Positions 59,564-64,000 of a stretch of DNA of 64,000 nucleotides are shown piece after piece; position 1 is the first letter of the stretch, and every line of letters begins with the position of its first letter. The stretch is from Lentzea sp. NBRC 102530 (GTDB taxonomy: Bacteria > Actinomycetota > Actinomycetes > Mycobacteriales > Pseudonocardiaceae). The translations under genes and the position numbers were made by a program. The stretch covers positions 62,001-126,000 of the forward strand of contig NZ_BSTF01000006.1 of assembly GCF_030269365.1 (NCBI RefSeq). The letters are read 5' to 3'. Below the pieces are notes generated by a model that was not told where the DNA came from, made no database searches, and saw only the letters and a program-made list of their open reading frames with translations.

Positions 59564-60772
59564 GTGGGTCTCACCGCGGCGCTGGTCCACCTGGCGACGG
59601 CGCTCGCCATCGGGTTGTTGCTGGGGCTGGAGCGCGAGCACGACAACGCGCGCGACTCCAGCAGGCCGGCGGGATCCCGGACGTTCCCCCTGATCGCGCT
59701 GGCCGGTGCGGTGAGCGCGGCGCTCGGGCCGGTCGCGCTCGGTGTCGCTCTGGGCGCGGTGGCGGTGCTCGTGATCGCCTGGTACCTGCGGTCCGGTGAA
59801 CCGGGTGCCACCACGGAGATCGCGGCGATCACGGCGTTCCTGCTGGGTGCGCTCGCGTGGCAACGGCCCGAGCTCGCGGTGCCCGTGGGCGTCGTGGTCG
59901 CGGTGTTGCTGGCCGCCAAGCGGCCGCTGCACCGCTTCGCCCGCAAGGTGGTGAGCGACCAGGACGTGCGGGACGCGATGATCCTGTTCGTCGTCGCCTT
60001 CGTGGTGCTGCCACTGCTGCCCAACCGGCCGCTCGGGCCGTACGGCGTGCTGAACCCCGCGCGGGTGTGGTGGCTCGTCGTCGCGGTCACGGTGCTCGGG
60101 TGGGCCGGCTACGTCGCGGCGCGGGCCTTCGGGCAGCGCTGGGGACTGCTGGTGACCGGGTTCGCGGGCGGGTTCGTGTCCGGGTCCGCCACCACGGCGG
60201 TGCTGGGGCACCGGTACCGCGAGGCGGGGGCCGCGGCCATGCCGGGCGCGGTGGCGGTCAACCTCGCCACGCTCGTGCAGATGGTGGCGGTGACGGCGGT
60301 GGCGAGCCCTCCGGTCGCCTTGCGGCTGCTGCCCGCGGCCGGTGCCGGGGCCGTCGTGCTGCTCGCCGAGGTGGCCTGGCTGGTCTGGCACCACGGACCC
60401 GCTCAGGACGAGGACGCGGTCACCGGCAGGCCGATGTCGGTCAAGGCCGCGTTGTCGCTCGCCGCCGTTCTGGTGCTGTTCCTCGTGCTGACCCGGGCGG
60501 CGGCCGAGTGGCTGGGCGGCGGGGGAGTGGTCGCCGCCGGTGCCGTGGGCGGGCTGGCCGACGCGCACGCCGCCGCCATCGCGGCCGCTTCCCTGGCACC
60601 GCAGTCGATTTCCGTGCACACGGCGGTGGTGGCGTGCGGGGCGGCGCTGGCGACCAACACCGTGGTGAAGCTGGTGCTCGCCACGGCCACCGGTGGACCG
60701 GGGTTCGCGTGGCGGCTCGCTGCCTGGCTCGCTCCCGCCGTGGCGGCGGTGGCGTTGGGCATGACCTGGTAG
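59564..60772 (+). CDS. MgtC/SapB-DUF4010 family membrane protein
   Basis: 402 residues with about ten transmembrane helices. The N-terminal ~120 residues match the MgtC/SapB region (AIGLLLGLEREHDN, GSRTFPLIALAGAVSAALG), and the rest is the DUF4010 domain with FAGGFVSGSATTAVLG and GLADAHAAAIAAASLA. The family is linked to magnesium or phosphate stress adaptation, but the transported species is not established. GTG 59564 follows the DUF1918 stop by 3 bp. Confidence 0.88.
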   Translation: MGLTAALVHLATALAIGLLLGLEREHDNARDSSRPAGSRTFPLIALAGAVSAALGPVALGVALGAVAVLVIAWYLRSGEPGATTEIAAITAFLLGALAWQRPELAVPVGVVVAVLLAAKRPLHRFARKVVSDQDVRDAMILFVVAFVVLPLLPNRPLGPYGVLNPARVWWLVVAVTVLGWAGYVAARAFGQRWGLLVTGFAGGFVSGSATTAVLGHRYREAGAAAMPGAVAVNLATLVQMVAVTAVASPPVALRLLPAAGAGAVVLLAEVAWLVWHHGPAQDEDAVTGRPMSVKAALSLAAVLVLFLVLTRAAAEWLGGGGVVAAGAVGGLADAHAAAIAAASLAPQSISVHTAVVACGAALATNTVVKLVLATATGGPGFAWRLAAWLAPAVAAVALGMTW

Positions 60773-60784
60773 GACGAAGGTCCC
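60771..60784 (+). promoter_or_regulatory. DosR-like box AGGAC-GAAG-GTCCC
   Basis: Overlaps the MgtC-like stop codon and ends exactly 60 nt before the ATG of the next USP; one mismatch to the core. Confidence 0.75.
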
Positions 60785-60843
60785 GCGCCGCGCGGGACCG
60801 CGGCCACTCACCGGCGGCGGCCTCCGCGACGAGGCTGAAGTGC

Positions 60844-61347
60844 ATGAGCGAGAACGAATCCCGGCCCGTGGTGGTCGGCGTGGACGGATCCGCCGCCGCC
60901 CGCACGGCCCTGAGCTGGGCCGTGGAGGACGCGAAGCGGCGGGGGTGCCGGGTGGACGCGGTGTCCGCGTGGCGCCCGGACACGGGCATGGTCATCGGGA
61001 CGTTGCCCGCCGAGCTCGGCATGCGGATGACCCCGGAGAGCGCCGAAGCGGCCCAGCGGGCCGTGCTCGACGAGGCCGTGCAGGGGTTCGAGGGCGTCGA
61101 GATCCGCCGGGTCCTCGTCGAGGGCGACCCGAAGACGGTGCTGACCGACGCCTCCAGGGACGCGGAGCTGCTCGTCGTCGGCAGCCGCGGCGCGGGTGCC
61201 CTGGCCGAGGTGGTGCTCGGCTCGGTCAGCTCCTACTGCGTGCACCACGCCGCGTGCCCGGTGGTCGTGCTCCGCGAGCCGAAGCCCGAACGTGAGCACG
61301 AGCTGTCGCGCACCGCCGCTCCGCTGACCCCCGGTCCTCTGCTGTGA
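60844..61347 (+). CDS. Universal stress protein, single domain
   Basis: 167 residues: VVVGVDGSAAARTALSWAVE, the loop VGSRGAGALAEVVLGSVSSY and CPVVVLREP. It has an extra C-terminal tail of ~18 residues. It is a paralogue of the USP at 38302. It is followed after 36 bp by the acyl-CoA synthetase gene, with which it is probably co-transcribed. Confidence 0.92.
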   Translation: MSENESRPVVVGVDGSAAARTALSWAVEDAKRRGCRVDAVSAWRPDTGMVIGTLPAELGMRMTPESAEAAQRAVLDEAVQGFEGVEIRRVLVEGDPKTVLTDASRDAELLVVGSRGAGALAEVVLGSVSSYCVHHAACPVVVLREPKPEREHELSRTAAPLTPGPLL

Positions 61348-61383
61348 GACGAGCCCGCCCAGTTCCGCTGTGAGAGGACCGAC

Positions 61384-63978
61384 ATGGATCTGCAACTGGC
61401 ACCGGCGCAGGCACTCCTGCCCGACGGCACGGTCGTCGAGGTGCGCGAGCTGGGACCGGGCGACGTCGTGGCGTTGCTGGACCTGCACCGCTCGCTGCCG
61501 ACCGAGGACCGGTACCTGAGGTTCTTCAGCACCTCGCCGCGGCAGCTCGAGGACTTCGTGCAGCGGATGGTGTCCCCGGACGAACCGCACCACGTCGTGG
61601 TGGGGGCGCTGCGCGGCGGCAGGCTTCTCGGTGCCGCCAGCTACGTCGTCACCGGGGAGTCCGACCGTGCGGAGGTCGCGCTGGTCGTCTCGCACGCCGA
61701 ACAGGCCCACGGGGTCGGCACGCTCCTGCTCGAACACCTCGTCTCGCTGGCACGCCGGCGCGGCCTGAGCCGGTTCACGGCGGAGGTGCTCGCCATCAAC
61801 TTCCGGATGCTGCGCGTCTTCACCGACATGGGTCTGGTGTGGACGGTCGTGTCCGACGGCGACGTGGTCCACGTGGACCTGGGGCTCGCACCCGGCGAGC
61901 GCTACCTCGACGCGGTGGCGAAACGGGAACAGGTCGGCGAGGTCGCCAGCCTCGCGCACGTGCTGCGGCCCGGTTCGATCGCCGTGGTGGGCGCCGGCCG
62001 GTCGCCGGACTCGGTGGGACACGCCGTGCTGCGCAACCTGGTCGAGGGCGGCTTCACCGGTGACCTGTACGCGGTCAACCCGCACGCCCGCTCCGTCGCG
62101 AAGGTCGACTGCCACCCGTCGGTCGCGCAACTGCCTGAGGCACCGGAACTCGCCGTGCTGTGCGTCCCGGCGAAGGCGGTGCCCGCGGTCGCCGATGAGT
62201 GCGGGCGCCGCGGGGTGCGTGCTCTGGTCGTCATCTCGTCCGATGTGGACGCCGATGAACTGATGAAACCCGTTCGTGCACATGGGATGCGGCTCGTCGG
62301 GCCGAACTGCCTCGGCGTCGCGACCACCTCTCCCGGCGTGCGGATGAACGCGACGTTCACCGCCGAGGCCGCGCTCCCGGGCCACGTCGGCCTGGTCACC
62401 CAGTCCGGCGGCGTCGCGATCGCCGTGCAGGAGGAGCTGCGGCGCCTGGGCCTCGGCCTGTCGAACCTCGTCTCCACCGGCGACAAGCTCGACATCAGCA
62501 GCAACGACCTGCTGATGTGGTGGGGGCAGGACGCGGAGACCCGGATCATCGCGCTGTACCTCGAGTCGTTCGGCAACCCGCGCAAGTTCGCCCGGCTGGC
62601 GCGCGAGATCGCCGGCCGCAAGCCGGTGCTCGCGATCCGGTCCGCGAGCAGCGAGGCGGGGCAACGCGCCGCGGCCTCGCACACCGCCGCGACCGCGACG
62701 CCTTCGGTGACCAGGGACGCGTTGTTCCGGCAGGCGGGCGTGATCGCCGTCGACGGCGTGCCCGGTCTCGTGGACGCGGTGATGGCGCTGAGCCTGCAAC
62801 CCGTTCCCGGAGGCCGGTCGGTGGCCGTGCTGAGCAACGCGGGCGGCCTGGGCGTGCTGGCGGCGGACGCCTGCGTGCGCGAGGGCCTGCGCGTGGCCGA
62901 GCTGTCCGACGCGACCGTGAAGGCGTTGCGCGAACTCCTGCCGGCCGCGGCCAGCGTGCGCAACCCCGTCGACACGACGGCGGTGCTCGGCGAGGAGGCG
63001 TTCGCCCGGTGCCTGGACCTGATCGGTGCGGACCCGGCGGTCGACGCCGTCATCACCGTGACCGTGCCGACCGCGCTCGGCGACCCCACCGGCGGAGTGC
63101 ACGGCGTCCTGGGCAAACCCGTGCTCGCCGTGCGCACCGGGCAGACCGAGCGCCTGCCGGACGGCGTGCCCTGCTACGCGGAACCGGCCAGGGCGGCGGC
63201 GGTGCTGGCGAGGCTGGCCGAACGCGCCGAGTGGCTCGCGCGGCCGAGGGAGTTCGCCGATCTCGGCGGGGTCGACCTGGAGACGGCCGAGGGCGTGGTG
63301 GCGCGCAACGCCGAGGGCTGGCTGCCGCCGGACGAGGTGGTGCGCCTGCTCAAGGCGTTCGGCCTGCCCGTCCTCGGCGGAACCCTCGTCACCACCGCAG
63401 AGCACGCCGTCGCCGCCCAACAGGCCCACGGGGCACCCGTCGCCCTGAAGGCGCTGGCCGACGACCTGCTGCACAAGAGCAGGGGAGGTGGTGTCGTGCT
63501 CGGCGTCGCGGACGGGGGCGCGGTGGCCGAGGCGTTCCGCGGGTTCCAGGAGCGCTTCGGTGACCGGTTGCGCGGGGTGTTCGTGCAGCCGATGGCGTCC
63601 GGTGGCAGGGAATTGCTGGTCGGCGTCGCGTCCGACGAGAAGTTCGGCCCGCTGCTCGTGACCGGTCTCGGCGGGGTGGACACCGACGTGGTCGACGACC
63701 GCGCCGCCGCCCTCGCGCCACTGTCCACAGCGGACGCCGACGCCCTGGTCCACGGGTTCCGCGCGGCGGGCAAGGTGCTCGCCGAGACCGACGCGGCCGC
63801 GGTGCGCGACGTGCTGGCGCGCGTCGCCGAACTGGCCGCGGCGTTGCCCGAGGTCGTGGAGCTCGACATCAACCCGCTCGTCGTGACCGATGAGGGCTGC
63901 CTCGTCGTCGACGCGAGGGTGCGGGTCGCTCAGGCCAGGCGACCGGACCCGTTCCTGCGCCAGCTCACCACACCCTGA
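61384..63978 (+). CDS. GNAT acetyltransferase fused to ADP-forming acyl-CoA synthetase
   Basis: 864 residues. The N-terminal GNAT domain (~1-165) has VVSHAEQAHGVGTLLLEHLV as the acetyl-CoA pyrophosphate loop. Then come a CoA-binding domain (IAVVGAGRSPDSVGHAVLRN), a succinyl-CoA-ligase-like domain with VTQSGGVA and the catalytic His in AASHTAATATP, and a C-terminal ATP-grasp (PVALKALADDLLHKSRGGGV, ELDINPLVV). It can convert acyl-CoA, ADP and phosphate to acid, CoA and ATP; the fused GNAT may acetylate metabolic enzymes. ATG 61384 has GAGG upstream. After its stop, GGAGGG near 63990 looks like the ribosome-binding site of the next gene beyond the window. Confidence 0.93.
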   Translation: MDLQLAPAQALLPDGTVVEVRELGPGDVVALLDLHRSLPTEDRYLRFFSTSPRQLEDFVQRMVSPDEPHHVVVGALRGGRLLGAASYVVTGESDRAEVALVVSHAEQAHGVGTLLLEHLVSLARRRGLSRFTAEVLAINFRMLRVFTDMGLVWTVVSDGDVVHVDLGLAPGERYLDAVAKREQVGEVASLAHVLRPGSIAVVGAGRSPDSVGHAVLRNLVEGGFTGDLYAVNPHARSVAKVDCHPSVAQLPEAPELAVLCVPAKAVPAVADECGRRGVRALVVISSDVDADELMKPVRAHGMRLVGPNCLGVATTSPGVRMNATFTAEAALPGHVGLVTQSGGVAIAVQEELRRLGLGLSNLVSTGDKLDISSNDLLMWWGQDAETRIIALYLESFGNPRKFARLAREIAGRKPVLAIRSASSEAGQRAAASHTAATATPSVTRDALFRQAGVIAVDGVPGLVDAVMALSLQPVPGGRSVAVLSNAGGLGVLAADACVREGLRVAELSDATVKALRELLPAAASVRNPVDTTAVLGEEAFARCLDLIGADPAVDAVITVTVPTALGDPTGGVHGVLGKPVLAVRTGQTERLPDGVPCYAEPARAAAVLARLAERAEWLARPREFADLGGVDLETAEGVVARNAEGWLPPDEVVRLLKAFGLPVLGGTLVTTAEHAVAAQQAHGAPVALKALADDLLHKSRGGGVVLGVADGGAVAEAFRGFQERFGDRLRGVFVQPMASGGRELLVGVASDEKFGPLLVTGLGGVDTDVVDDRAAALAPLSTADADALVHGFRAAGKVLAETDAAAVRDVLARVAELAAALPEVVELDINPLVVTDEGCLVVDARVRVAQARRPDPFLRQLTTP

Positions 63979-64000
63979 CCCCTGAACACGGAGGGAAGAT

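Noticed and set aside
60808..63753. A 981-codon open frame antisense to the acyl-CoA synthetase
   Set aside because: The plus strand carries the intact GNAT, CoA-binding and ATP-grasp motifs; the antisense frame has none.

Overview
The window is GC-rich DNA in which nearly every codon ends in G or C, GTG starts are common and regulators and secreted proteins abound. Together with a modular type I polyketide synthase, this points to an actinomycete of the Pseudonocardiales/Actinosynnema-Lentzea-Saccharothrix kind. That assignment is inferred from gene style, not from a marker gene. I found no rRNA, tRNA, CRISPR array or insertion sequence.

Left part (1-13.4 kb): the 3' end of a polyketide synthase gene with a terminal AT-DH-KR-ACP-TE module is followed by a MetE-like zinc methyltransferase on the other strand. 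Next come a small membrane protein, a histidine kinase/response regulator pair, an RDD membrane protein, a MerR regulator with a readable 19-bp-spacer promoter, a SnoaL-like/TetR operon with a tandem operator, a 5'-truncated TetR remnant abutting a short-chain dehydrogenase, and a secreted SMP-30-like propeller protein.

Middle part (13.8-31.1 kb): a surface or secretion region. A tachylectin-like secreted protein is transcribed divergently from a giant RHS/YD-repeat protein of about 3070 residues. Its variable C-terminal tip carries a His/Cys caspase-like pattern and is followed by a small candidate immunity gene. A three-gene operon then encodes a Tat-exported lectin-like propeller, a neutral-ceramidase-like enzyme and a large SARP/NB-ARC/TPR regulator.

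Right part (31.4-64 kb): an almost continuous hypoxia/dormancy island resembling the mycobacterial DosR regulon. It holds a DosS/DosT-type GAF-GAF sensor kinase and a DosR-type regulator, an Acg-like nitroreductase and a second shorter one, an Hsp20, a ribosome-hibernation-type protein, an Rv1733c-like membrane protein, DUF1876 (Rv1738/Rv2632c family), DUF1918, OsmC, CBS proteins and eight universal stress proteins. Fermentation enzymes sit among them: pyruvate formate-lyase with its activase, phosphoketolase with acetate kinase, and a GNAT-fused ADP-forming acyl-CoA synthetase. A 14-bp motif of the form GGGAC-NAAN-GTCCC recurs in almost every intergenic region here, and its end repeatedly lies about 60 nt from the start codon. 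I infer that the DosR-type regulator controls the island.

How the parts fit: PFL would give acetyl-CoA plus formate, from which the ADP-forming synthetase could make acetate and ATP. Phosphoketolase would give acetyl phosphate, from which acetate kinase makes acetate and ATP. The stress proteins, nitroreductases, chaperone and hibernation factor would protect a non-growing cell. Several genes are damaged: an MBL-fold nuclease gene with two apparent single-base deletions, the TetR remnant and two short frameshifted remnants. The window ends in the ribosome-binding site (GGAGGG, near 63990) of a further gene.
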